From Aurantiochytrium sp. KH105 (lineage: Eukaryota; Sar; Bigyra; Thraustochytrida; Thraustochytriidae): a stretch of 64,000 bases of DNA. Shown piece by piece: positions 47,204 through 56,215 of this stretch. How positions within the stretch are numbered: position 1 is the first letter of the stretch; every line of letters starts with the position of its first letter. Below the pieces are notes generated by a model. That model was not told the origin of the DNA. It did not search any database and saw only the letters and a list, made by a program, of their open reading frames with translations. Both the position numbers and the translations under genes were made by a program. The DNA lies in the NCBI GenBank assembly GCA_003116975.1, contig BGKB01000172.1, positions 91,874 through 155,873 of the forward strand, in the 5' to 3' direction.

Positions 47204-49000
47204 ATGCCCGCCATGCCGGCGCTGCTGCTGGCCTCGACCTCGAGGAGGGTCGCGAGCGCCGCCGGCCTCGGGGCCGCGATCCAGTCCCGCCAGGGACGCA
47301 AACTCGCGAGGGCCTTTTCTGCCGCCGCGCCGCCACCGACTTCGGCCGGGAGCGGAACGGCAGAGTCCCGCTGGAATGCGAGCGGCAGATGGGAGCAAGA
47401 TGTTGACGCCACGCGCGACGTCTCGAGCGCATCGAGCTTCCTCCTCCAGGAAAGCTACGGCGAGTACTTCAAGGTGCCAAACCCGAGCAAGCTCATGACC
47501 AAAATCATTTGCACCGTTGGGCCCGCGACCTGCTCAAAGCAAAAACTCGGCGAAATGCTTGACGCCGGCATGTCAGCCATGCGGCTCAACGCATCGCACG
47601 GCGACTACGAATTCTTCAAGACCGCAATCACGAACCTTCGCGAGGCCGCCGAGTCAAGACGGCGCATCTGTCCCGTCATCCTCGACACTAAGGGCCCCGA
47701 GGTCCGGATCGGTCGCTTCCCTGTAGAAAACATCGAGGTCCAAAACGGTGACACCTTTACGTTTTATCGCGATTACGACCGCGAGGGCAGCGCTCAAGGC
47801 GTCGGAACCACCTTTGATCGTCTTGCGCAAACTGTGGCTATTGGCGATGTTATTCTTGTCGACGATGGTCGTCTCTCCTTCCTCACGCGCGAGATCGACG
47901 AGGCGACGGGCGACGTGACGTGCAGCGTCATCATGGGCGGCGTCATCAAGAGCAACAAGGGACTCAACCTTCCCGGATGCCCCATTGACCTTCCCCACCT
48001 GACCGAGAAGGATTACAAGGATATCGCCTTTGCCGTCGAGCAGCGTGTCGAGTACATTGCGCACTCGTTCACGCGTTCTGCTGCCGGCATCCTCGCGGTC
48101 CGCGAGATTCCAGGAGTCGTAGAAACCGGTATCCACGTCATTGCCAAGATTGAGAGCCAAGAGGCCCTGAACAACATCAATGCCATTACCAGCGTCTCGG
48201 ACGGTATCATGGTTGCGCGGGGCGACCTGGGCGTAGAAATTCCTCTGGAGCGCGTGTGCTCCGTTCAAAAGCGCCTCATTCGCGACTCCAATCTTGCGGG
48301 CAAGTTCGTCATTACGGCCACCGAGATGCTTGACTCCATGATTCACAGCCCTCGACCCACTCGTGCAGAGGCCAGTGATGTCGCCAATGCCGTCTTTGAT
48401 GGAACCGACTGTGTCATGCTCTCTGGCGAGACTGCGGTCGGTAGCTACCCTGTCGCCACCATTCAGGTCATGAACCGCATTTGCAAAGAGGCCGAACTTG
48501 ACATCGAGCAGCACAAGCGCACGCATGTGCTGGAGGAGGATGAGGAGGTCCGTCGCAAGAACGCCACAGGTCGCTTTAGGGATTTGAACGAGGCCTTTTC
48601 CATGGCCGCTGTCGCCACGGCAAAGGACATCGACGCCGCTCTCATTATTGCCGTCACGAAGACGGGCCAAACCGCGAAAACGCTCTCCAAGCACTTTCCC
48701 ACCGTTCCCATTCTTGCTCTCGCCACCTCCCCCAAGATTTGTGCTCAGGTATCTCTCTACCGCGGCGTCATCCCCTATCTCGTCCACTCTTTGGAACGCG
48801 CATCATGCGTTCCCCGAGGCATTGCCAAGGCGACTGAACTGGGACTCGTGTCGCATGGTTCTCGCGTTGTCCTCGTCACGGGTCATGATGACTCCGTGGC
48901 AAACCGATTAGAGAGCTTTGTTGTCGGCGCCTCCGTACCTGAGCTTAGTATCATTCCTGGCCAGAGCTACGTCCCGGGATCCAGCTTCCATGCCCCTTGA
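47204..49000 (+). CDS. Pyruvate kinase with an organelle-type leader
   Basis: The 598-residue enzyme converts phosphoenolpyruvate and ADP to pyruvate and ATP. Family blocks are visible: KIICTVGPAT, MRLNASHG, ILDTKGPEVRIG, the VARGDLGVEIPLERV active-site segment and the MLDSMIHSPRPTRAEASDVANAV signature, then the C-terminal domain. The start of the enzyme proper is near residue 80. Ahead of it is an Arg/Ser/Ala-rich, acid-poor segment (MPAMPALLLASTSRRVAS and onward to RAFSAAAPPP) that looks like a mitochondrial presequence. The usual Phe in the NFSHG motif is Ala here. An in-frame ATG at 46943 would add 87 residues of low-complexity sequence; I prefer 47204 because the leader then begins directly. 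Mitochondrial lower glycolysis is known in stramenopiles. Confidence 0.88.
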   Translation: MPAMPALLLASTSRRVASAAGLGAAIQSRQGRKLARAFSAAAPPPTSAGSGTAESRWNASGRWEQDVDATRDVSSASSFLLQESYGEYFKVPNPSKLMTKIICTVGPATCSKQKLGEMLDAGMSAMRLNASHGDYEFFKTAITNLREAAESRRRICPVILDTKGPEVRIGRFPVENIEVQNGDTFTFYRDYDREGSAQGVGTTFDRLAQTVAIGDVILVDDGRLSFLTREIDEATGDVTCSVIMGGVIKSNKGLNLPGCPIDLPHLTEKDYKDIAFAVEQRVEYIAHSFTRSAAGILAVREIPGVVETGIHVIAKIESQEALNNINAITSVSDGIMVARGDLGVEIPLERVCSVQKRLIRDSNLAGKFVITATEMLDSMIHSPRPTRAEASDVANAVFDGTDCVMLSGETAVGSYPVATIQVMNRICKEAELDIEQHKRTHVLEEDEEVRRKNATGRFRDLNEAFSMAAVATAKDIDAALIIAVTKTGQTAKTLSKHFPTVPILALATSPKICAQVSLYRGVIPYLVHSLERASCVPRGIAKATELGLVSHGSRVVLVTGHDDSVANRLESFVVGASVPELSIIPGQSYVPGSSFHAP

Positions 49001-49575
49001 TCAAGTCCTTGCAACTTTCTGCCTGGGCGCTCTTGCTTGTTTTTATTTGCCTCAAGCGAGCGAGACAAAGTAGCGAATTGCATTTGCTCTCTCCTAATTT
49101 TAATTTTTTAATTAACACGGAGTCCACGAGAGAAATACATGATTTTGCGAAGGCCAATCGGCACCTAGACCCCTCCGGCTTTGATTTTTTTTTCGAATCG
49201 GTTGGTCGACCGTTCGCCCACCGGCGAGAAACGTCGATTGCCGCAGTCTTGGTCTGCAAAGTCAACTCGTTGCAAAGTTAGACCGCGGGCGCCCCGGGGC
49301 GCCCTATATAATATATGGGCAGGCGGGCGCGTGAAGGGCGGAGCAGAAGGGGGAGGGCGGCGCGCCTAACGGCGGGAGCAGACGGGGATCGCAGGGGTGC
49401 GGCGGGCTCGCGGTGCCGCCGCGGGTGTACGGGCCTTGCTGCCCAGGAAAACCTGTGAGAGGGCGCGCGGTCAAGGGTAGCCTGTGCGCGTGGTTCACGC
49501 ACGGGCTTGCGCAGGAACAGGGCCATATGGAGGCAGCTGAAGAGGCGCCGCCGCCGGTTCTGCCGTGTGGATGAT
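49001..49575. other. Intergenic region with TATA-like element
   Basis: Holds the pyruvate kinase 3' end and the presumed promoter of the next gene. From 49459 the frame of the next gene is already open. Confidence 0.5.
49305..49316 (+). promoter_or_regulatory. TATA-like element
   Basis: TATATAATATAT is isolated in very GC-rich sequence, about 270 bases before the ATG at 49576. It fits a promoter if the 5' UTR is long or an upstream start or exon is used. Confidence 0.4.
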
Positions 49576-50439
49576 ATGATGCGCAGCGACCAACCTGAGT
49601 ACGAAGACGCGAGGGGTTTTGTCACCCCCATTGCAGACCGCAACCAGCCAGGCTGGGCGCACCGTCCCTCACACGGGAAGCTCTACGGCGAGAAGATCGA
49701 CATGGAGCCGTGGCGAGCAACTATCCGCGAGATCTTCGAGCGAGGTATCCGAGACCAAGGCGCCAAACAGTCCGCTTCACTTATTCTCGAGAGCTTGGAG
49801 AAGCACTATCCCTTCAGGATGGACATACCGGGGGAAGCCGACATCAACACGGAGATCCAACGTCTTTTCAGACTTCAGAAGGAGGGTCGTCCTCTCGACA
49901 CTCCAGCGGGCCGAGGCATGGACAAGCGCTACGTCGCCACCCTTCGAGAAGCTATCGACCAGAATCTGACAAAGGACGAGACCCTCGACTACTTTCGGAG
50001 CAAATGGGGCGCCACTGAGGCCGCGTTGACCGCGCTCGGAGGGCCAAAGCCAAGCAAGTTCCTCCAGGACAAGACCATCATCAACAAGTGGGCACAGATG
50101 CGAAGAGCTCGGCAATCCGCTGGCCATGGGCAAGCAACGCAAAACACGCAAAGCAGCACGCAGAGCAGCACGCAAGGCAGCACGCAAGCAGAGCGTGCTC
50201 CCAAGCGGAAGCGCCACCGGCTGGACCCGCGCTACATCGCAACGCTCCAAGAAGCACTCGAGCAATCCTTGACCACGATGGATGCCCTCCACTTCTTCCG
50301 CGAAAAGTGGGGCCAGACCGAGGCAGACTGGAATGCGATGCCAGGTGACAAGCCGGCGTTGTTTCCGGAAGACAAGCAGCTCAAGACCAAGCTCGCCAAC
50401 ATGAAGCATGCCCTCAAGAAGCAGAGGTCGGAGGTTTGA
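49576..50439 (+). CDS. Protein of unknown function with three related helical repeats
   Basis: The 287-residue protein contains two clear copies of a roughly 65-residue unit. Residues 115-179 (DKRYVATLREAIDQ onward, with FRSKWGATEA) and residues 217-281 (DPRYIATLQEALEQ onward, with FREKWGQTEA) are the clear pair. Residues 45-102 look like a more diverged first copy. The last two are separated by a Gln/Ser/Thr linker with three or four STQ units and the basic cluster PKRKRH, a possible nuclear localisation signal. The units are Leu/Lys/Glu/Trp rich and probably helical. The frame is open from 49459 and a TTG at 49507 would extend it, but the first ATG is at 49576. I do not recognise the repeat; a DNA- or protein-binding module, or a mobile-element relic, are alternatives. 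Confidence 0.6.
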   Translation: MMRSDQPEYEDARGFVTPIADRNQPGWAHRPSHGKLYGEKIDMEPWRATIREIFERGIRDQGAKQSASLILESLEKHYPFRMDIPGEADINTEIQRLFRLQKEGRPLDTPAGRGMDKRYVATLREAIDQNLTKDETLDYFRSKWGATEAALTALGGPKPSKFLQDKTIINKWAQMRRARQSAGHGQATQNTQSSTQSSTQGSTQAERAPKRKRHRLDPRYIATLQEALEQSLTTMDALHFFREKWGQTEADWNAMPGDKPALFPEDKQLKTKLANMKHALKKQRSEV

Positions 50440-51121
50440 CGACTTGCTGACCCCAGACGTAACGATAAACAAAGATAATTCCGATGCATTTGCGCCAATC
50501 TCACTTCTACTCCGCTCATGCGGCTCGCCCACCGGCCTTGTCGCGCCTTCTACGCCCCCGCAAGGCCCGCACGGACGCTCAGGGGCTCGCAGGTCCCGGT
50601 TCTGCCTGCTTGTTCCCTAAGATGCTTCCTGATGATTAGCTGCTGATTAGGTCTTTGCCGGGCCGAAGCAATTTTGCAGGGACACCCCGCACGCCCGCGC
50701 GCTCCCGGCCGGCGTCCTCCCCCGGGGTCGCGCGCACGCTGCCGCGGCCGCGCGCCGATCGAGGCAAAGCCGGATGGGTCTGATGCCCAGGAGGCCTTCG
50801 ATTATGAGGAGACGATCACGTACTTTACTCGCGAACTCCGTGTTAAATACTTAATTTCATCCTGCAAGTTTTGTCCGGAAGACAAGCGGCAAGTTTCGAA
50901 GTCTTACTAGGCTTTGGCCTAGGTCAATGGGGCAAACGTAACACATTTTTTGGGGGGGGGCAGCGCGCAGACAAAGTAAAGTGTTTGCACATTATCTGTA
51001 TGTATACTACATAAAAGAAGGAAAGTGTAGAGTTCTGATTGGATCGGAAGCAACGACAACATGATTTGTCTTCCGACCCAAAAAGGTACTTTTGAGCTTT
51101 TATTCATGATTCCGCTTAGCT
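50440..51121. other. Convergent intergenic region
   Basis: AT-richer spacer between the repeat protein and the LRR gene. Only short frames are present and none is supported. Confidence 0.5.
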
Positions 51122-52501
51122 TTACAGCTGCTCAAGGGCTCGTGGGGTTGCCTGTAGCAAATGTTCGCTGGCCAAGTAGAGTGACTCTGAACAGCTTTCC
51201 AGCTCGTCGAAATGGCTCTTGTCCGCAGAACGCCAAGACGCTATCGAAGCTCCGGCTGACATTGCGGGTGAAGGCACCGGGCTTCGACAATAGGGAGGTG
51301 TCTCCGGTCTCGTACGTATGGAGGGCGGTGGCGGTCTTGGCGTTGCACGTTTCTTAATAGTTTCGCGAATCCAGGCGACATCATGATGCGCACGCTCCAA
51401 CTCGGCCCGTCGCAAAAGTGCTCGCTCCGCCTCGAGCTCCGCGGCGTGCCTTGTAGCTGTCGCGGGCCCAAGTCTCGGCCTTGTGTCAAGCCATTCCTGG
51501 TCCAATTCACGTCCACGATCCATCATCAAGACAACCCGAGCAATCGCCTCGCGCAGGTCACTTGCCACGGCATTGTACGCGTGAACTTCCCATCGCGTCT
51601 CTGCGCGACGAGAACTCGAGCGGTTGCATCGCCGGCTCATCTTTGCAGGTGTGGAGTGCACAGCCCATTGAGCAATCTCCGCTTGCAAGTCCGAAATCGC
51701 GTGCGCATCAAGTCGATCCTGATAGCGGCATACGCGCAGAAAAATGCCAAGATTTCCAGACGTGAGATGTTCGACTGTGCCGTCAGCGACAGTTTCGCGA
51801 GCTAGTTCACGAAATTGCCAGCCGTGCTTCAGCCGCAACAGACGTTTGCCCTCTCTCTCTGTACTCCATGACGGATACCGTACGGTGCACATGGCCAGCT
51901 CTGCGTGGACACGACATAGCTTTTCAGCTTGCTCAAGTGTGATGAGCTCGCAAAAATCCTCAACCAAGCTCGATTGCAAAGAGAGATCAAGATGAACCTC
52001 CTTGCGAGCAGTCGCTTCGTCGAGCGCAGGAGCACAGTCCAATTCGATGAGATTCTTCGCGCTCATTTTGACATGTGCTGCATAGAATGGACTGCGAACG
52101 ACCGGATTCTCTTCGAGGCGAATGCGTTGCAGAGACGGGGCGTGTCGTAGATACCGCAACTCCCGCGTATCTTGCACGCAGTTCGCCTCGAGCGAGAGCA
52201 CTTGGAGCTGGCTAAAGTGGCGCACCCAAGCCAAGTCGCTGATTCGATTTCCGCTCAGAATCAAGGTCCGTACATTCAGATATTGTCCGTGCAATCTGCT
52301 CGCACGGATCCAGCCTATGCGCGCTCTTACGGCCCGAATGCTTCGCTCTCGCGCGTCGTAGGCGCCAGGTCGCTCGGCTAGCGCCGCCGCCAGCTCGCGA
52401 GGGCCTCCGGGGTCTCTTTTCCTTTTTGCCCCGCTCGTCCTCCACTTCTCGCCAGAGTCCGCATCATGCCGATATTGTCGACGTCGCGCATCCCCGCGCA
52501 T
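51122..52501 (-). CDS. Leucine-rich-repeat protein with C-terminal helical region
   Basis: The 459-residue protein has an Arg-rich N-terminus. Three or so SDS22-type leucine-rich repeats follow at about residues 70-160 (LRTLILSGNRISDL, LQVLSLEANCVQD, LQRIRLEENPV). They are followed by a cap-like segment SPFYAAHVKM, as in CEP/CFAP and other cytoskeletal LRR proteins. The middle is helical and the end is Pro/Ser rich. This LRR type usually mediates protein binding at centrosomes, axonemes or phosphatase complexes. The family member cannot be named. The first ATG at 52501 is used; the region before the repeats is low complexity, so the start is uncertain. It is divergent from the double-RGS gene. 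Confidence 0.75.
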   Translation of the reverse strand: MRGDARRRQYRHDADSGEKWRTSGAKRKRDPGGPRELAAALAERPGAYDARERSIRAVRARIGWIRASRLHGQYLNVRTLILSGNRISDLAWVRHFSQLQVLSLEANCVQDTRELRYLRHAPSLQRIRLEENPVVRSPFYAAHVKMSAKNLIELDCAPALDEATARKEVHLDLSLQSSLVEDFCELITLEQAEKLCRVHAELAMCTVRYPSWSTEREGKRLLRLKHGWQFRELARETVADGTVEHLTSGNLGIFLRVCRYQDRLDAHAISDLQAEIAQWAVHSTPAKMSRRCNRSSSRRAETRWEVHAYNAVASDLREAIARVVLMMDRGRELDQEWLDTRPRLGPATATRHAAELEAERALLRRAELERAHHDVAWIRETIKKRATPRPPPPSIRTRPETPPYCRSPVPSPAMSAGASIASWRSADKSHFDELESCSESLYLASEHLLQATPRALEQL

Positions 52502-53173
52502 TCCCCCGCGAGCTCAAGTTCCTGAGCTCTCGCGCCTGCCACGCTCCGTGCCGCTTTGCTCTTCACTTCGCCCATTCACTCGTTCGTTTTTCCCAATACA
52601 GACAACGGTCTCGGTACACACCTTCCGGGGTGTGTGCGCACACCCCTTCAGCGGGGACATCCTCGACCTCGTAGGGGCGACCCTCGGCGAGTCCCAAGCG
52701 AGGTAAGCTCACGCTCCGCCGCCTCTGCCGCCTCGCGCGGGACTCCGCTTCGCTCCGCTCGCGGGAGTGCTTGGGCTGGCGCCCAAGGCTGGTGGCGTGC
52801 TCCAGAGCTCTTGCTGCGTGCGCCTTACGACTCTCCCGAGGTGTGTGTCTCCCCGAAAGCAAGCGCCGAAGACGACTCTTTCGCGGCGCCATGGCCGCGT
52901 CGCTGGAGCTCGAGCAGTACCCGTACCAGGCCGAGGCGAGGTCCCGAAAGCGCGAGGCTCGAGCAGCGCGGCGGGGAGCGCGGACGCAGGGACGCGGCGG
53001 AGGGCCCGCGGCGGCGGCGCGAGGCCCGCCGCGACGCAAAGCGAAGCATCGCATAGCATTGCAAGGCAAGGCAAGGCAAGGCAAGGCAAGGCAAGGCAAG
53101 GCAAGGCAAGGCAAAGCAAGTCTGGGCCGGCGACGGTGGACGTTTCGCGCGCGAGGCGTCCAGAGACACATAC
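52502..53173. other. Divergent intergenic region between LRR and RGS genes
   Basis: Holds both promoters and the pentanucleotide array next to the RGS start codon. No gene is seen. Confidence 0.5.
53061..53120. repeat. (GCAAG)12 pentanucleotide array
   Basis: Twelve tandem GCAAG units, with one variant (GCAAA), ending 53 bases before the RGS ATG, so probably in its 5' UTR. Confidence 0.95.
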
Positions 53174-55735
53174 ATGGGCTGCGCGTCGTCGGCGGAGGCT
53201 GCCGCCGCGGCGAGGCCCCGCGACGGAGGGCACGGCGGTCTGCCTGCCGGCGACGACGACGTGAACGCGGCGGCTGAAACGCCTGACAAATTCGAGGCCC
53301 GAGTGAGGGTTCCGACGCTCACTGGTGAAGACGTGCTTCAGAACAACGACAGAAAAGACTTCGAGAATGGCTATCGCAGCGGCGGCGAGACACCAAAGAC
53401 GCCCATGAGCGAGGGAGTAGAGTCACACGGCACCGTCGAATCGCGCCATCGTCAGGAGGCGGCCCGAAGGAATGAGGCAAAGGCGCAAGAACACGCTGGC
53501 CCGGCCGCAGACCTGTACAGCCACTTGGACATTGATTTCGACGAGCACCCTTGCGGCGAAGATAGCGATATTCTCAATGATGAAGACACGGACTCGGACA
53601 CCAACACCGGAAGCTTTTATAGTCAACGATCAAAGGGCAACGGGAGCAAAAAGAGGCGAAGCGCGAGGAACTCTCTGCGCCCGAGTTTTCGCATGTCTCG
53701 TAAACACTTGTCCAAGCTTCACACCGAATGGGGCGCCGAAGAGCTCGAAGTCGGCTCAGTGCAGCGCAAACGGCGGCTTTCCGAGCAGTCTCTTGCCCGC
53801 GTCATGCAAGATTCGACAATTCGGGAGCGTTTTGAGGCATATCTAAAGAGCGAGAACGTGGGTAATGTCCTCGAAACATGGGATGCTCTCCAGTCGTTTG
53901 GCAGGCGTCCAGAGGCTGCATGCGCTAAGAAACCCACGCAAGAACGCGCCCAAGAGCTGTACGAATTATTTTTTTGCGAGCAGCAGCTGCAAATGCAAAA
54001 TAACATGCTCTTGAGCATCGTGTCGCGCGAAACGATCCGCGATTTGTCAATCGACCTCATGATCGACAAGTCAGGCCGTGTGAATCAGCACAACGTGAGC
54101 ATCATTGACAACGCCTTTCGCGTTCTCCACTTGCGAGTGCATAATTCTCTGAAGTACGAGTTCCTCCCTGGATTTCTTATTTCTGAACAATTCCAATCTC
54201 TGTATGAAAACTACCAGCCCACAGAGAAGAGCACAATTGATCTTCGCTTCGACAACGGTCTCGATTTAAAGCAAAGTGAACCGCTTCGCATCGACGTGAA
54301 ACCTGTTCCTCAAATGGGAGAGGAAGACATCAAGTTCGAGCCGCCAAGCATACTTGTGCCGAGTGCATCCCGCACAAATACCAAAGGAGATCAACAAAGA
54401 ACCAAGGAGGAAAAAGCAAGATCCAGACGCAACTCGGTTCGAGAGGCAGATGAGGTCCTGCATGATCACGTCAAACTTACCTTTTTCAACGAGTTCGTCT
54501 TCACTGCGCGCTCTCTGCACGATGACTTTGAAACCCAAGACGCGCAGTCGATAGGTGCCGAATCACTCAAATCGACACCTTCTCTGTCGCGCACAGCTTC
54601 CAGGAGCCGTAGTCATGTTCTTGGGCAGCAATTGGAGGTAGTTGAGCTCCACGATGAGCTCGAGACGCTTTGTGAATCTGGTCTTGACGAGGAGTCCAAG
54701 CTACGTCGTCTTAATCGAGTCTTGCATCGGTACGCTTCCCCCAAGCAGGATCTCATTCATCCCCGCATTAAGGCGCTCGACGAGTTGTACGCGCAGCTCG
54801 TCAGTCAGCAAGGCGAACATACTGGCGCAAGCCCAAGCGCCACCAGCATGGTGCTTGTGTCGAAGCTGCCGTCCGATCTGGACCGTATCCTCGGCCCCGT
54901 TCGCGAATCCGTGCTGAATCGGATTGGTCAGAGGCTCGTACCGGCCTTCAAACGGAGCTCCACGTACAAAAAAATGATCTCGCATACATCTTCGGGACTT
55001 GCGAGCATAGCCACTCCATCAGCCCCTGACGACCTGGAACGTCAATCGTCCACCGAAACGTTTAACTCGTCTGCGCCAGCTGAAGCATCGCCCGGCATCG
55101 GGGCGGCAGCTCTCAGCCCGTCGACCGGTCAAACGATTGCCAATTTGGAGTGTCTGCAAACCTATTGCGAGAACGTCAATGTTCGACCCGGTCTCTTTGG
55201 GTTCTCGCGAGCTCCCCAAGGCGAAGTGACTCTCGACGAGGTTCTGTCTAGTGCGTACGGTGCTTTACAATTCAAGCGCTTTGCGCGACGTCTTTTCCAA
55301 GAGGAGAATGTTCTCTTTCTCGTCAAAGCTCGACAGTTTCGAGCCAACGCGTCGTCGGCCGTCTCGCATGACGTCTACGAGCTCTTGCACTTTGCACAAG
55401 AGATTTGTAACCAGTACATTACGCCTGGGAGCCCGCTCGAAATTAACATTTCAGACACGCAGCGCAGTGACACGCTCGATGAGTTCCACCGTCTTTCTAC
55501 AGCATTTTTTGAAGGCCTCAAGAGTGGCGGTGGAGCTCCTGATCTGCGTGCTGAAGACCTCGGCCATTTGTTTGACGTCGCTGTGCAGGAGATTCGTACA
55601 ATTGTGCTTCGGGGACTCTGGGACGAATTTCGAGACGATGCAACCTACGTCGAGTATTGTAGAAAGCGTTTACCACTCACACATTTATCCTCGGATGAAC
55701 TTCATGGAGATGCAGCACCAAAAAAAGTAAAATAA
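53174..55735 (+). CDS. Lipid-anchored protein with two RGS domains
   Basis: The 853-residue protein begins MGCASS, the sequence expected for myristoylation at Gly2 and palmitoylation at Cys3. A first RGS-like domain covers about residues 205-345 (RERFEAYLKSENVGNVLETW). A second, more typical RGS domain covers about 680-835 (FQEENVLFLVKARQF and later ICNQYITPGSPLEINIS). RGS domains speed GTP hydrolysis on G-alpha. The central part, about 350-670, is charged and Ser rich with no recognised domain. Ser/Arg-rich segments at about 155-175 and 410-420 could be phosphorylated. A lone G-alpha gene lies 8 kb upstream. The (GCAAG)12 array sits in the 5' UTR. The start is fixed by the acylation sequence. 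Confidence 0.88.
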   Translation: MGCASSAEAAAAARPRDGGHGGLPAGDDDVNAAAETPDKFEARVRVPTLTGEDVLQNNDRKDFENGYRSGGETPKTPMSEGVESHGTVESRHRQEAARRNEAKAQEHAGPAADLYSHLDIDFDEHPCGEDSDILNDEDTDSDTNTGSFYSQRSKGNGSKKRRSARNSLRPSFRMSRKHLSKLHTEWGAEELEVGSVQRKRRLSEQSLARVMQDSTIRERFEAYLKSENVGNVLETWDALQSFGRRPEAACAKKPTQERAQELYELFFCEQQLQMQNNMLLSIVSRETIRDLSIDLMIDKSGRVNQHNVSIIDNAFRVLHLRVHNSLKYEFLPGFLISEQFQSLYENYQPTEKSTIDLRFDNGLDLKQSEPLRIDVKPVPQMGEEDIKFEPPSILVPSASRTNTKGDQQRTKEEKARSRRNSVREADEVLHDHVKLTFFNEFVFTARSLHDDFETQDAQSIGAESLKSTPSLSRTASRSRSHVLGQQLEVVELHDELETLCESGLDEESKLRRLNRVLHRYASPKQDLIHPRIKALDELYAQLVSQQGEHTGASPSATSMVLVSKLPSDLDRILGPVRESVLNRIGQRLVPAFKRSSTYKKMISHTSSGLASIATPSAPDDLERQSSTETFNSSAPAEASPGIGAAALSPSTGQTIANLECLQTYCENVNVRPGLFGFSRAPQGEVTLDEVLSSAYGALQFKRFARRLFQEENVLFLVKARQFRANASSAVSHDVYELLHFAQEICNQYITPGSPLEINISDTQRSDTLDEFHRLSTAFFEGLKSGGGAPDLRAEDLGHLFDVAVQEIRTIVLRGLWDEFRDDATYVEYCRKRLPLTHLSSDELHGDAAPKKVK

Positions 55736-56215
55736 CTTCACCTTAAAAAACTTGATAGGGCTATTGAAACGCTACGTCGCGCAGAACGATCGAGAGGACG
55801 GTCATCAAATGGTGTGCAGTGGGGATGGGCGAGCCCCCTGATTATACCCTTCCCTCCACCCCCATTTTTTATTTTTTTTTACCAGAAACAGTACCCAAAA
55901 AAAACATTCACTGTCAACATCGGGACTTCGCGTGCTAACCCGGCCCTACGTGACTTTTCTGCTCAGTGCGAATGAGATGAGGAGTTGCCCACGTGGTATG
56001 ATCGAATGTGATGCGGAAAGCAGCTCCGCGTTCATGAAGAAATTAAACAAGCTAGACCACTGGTTGGTCAGGGCAATGGAGTTCAGGTCAAGTTCGAGAC
56101 GGCAAGATCTAAAATCAATCTGGATTGACCGAGGGGATCAAGAACAGGTAAAATCGGTGACGAGCAAACGAAAAAGAGTTCCGGATAAGCTTTCTCCTTC
56201 CCCTTATACCTCTTA
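55736..56215. other. Convergent intergenic region
   Basis: AT-rich spacer with a T-rich tract near 55866-55879 and no gene. Confidence 0.5.

Noticed and set aside
47654..48787. Minus-strand 377-codon frame
   Set aside because: Antisense shadow of pyruvate kinase.
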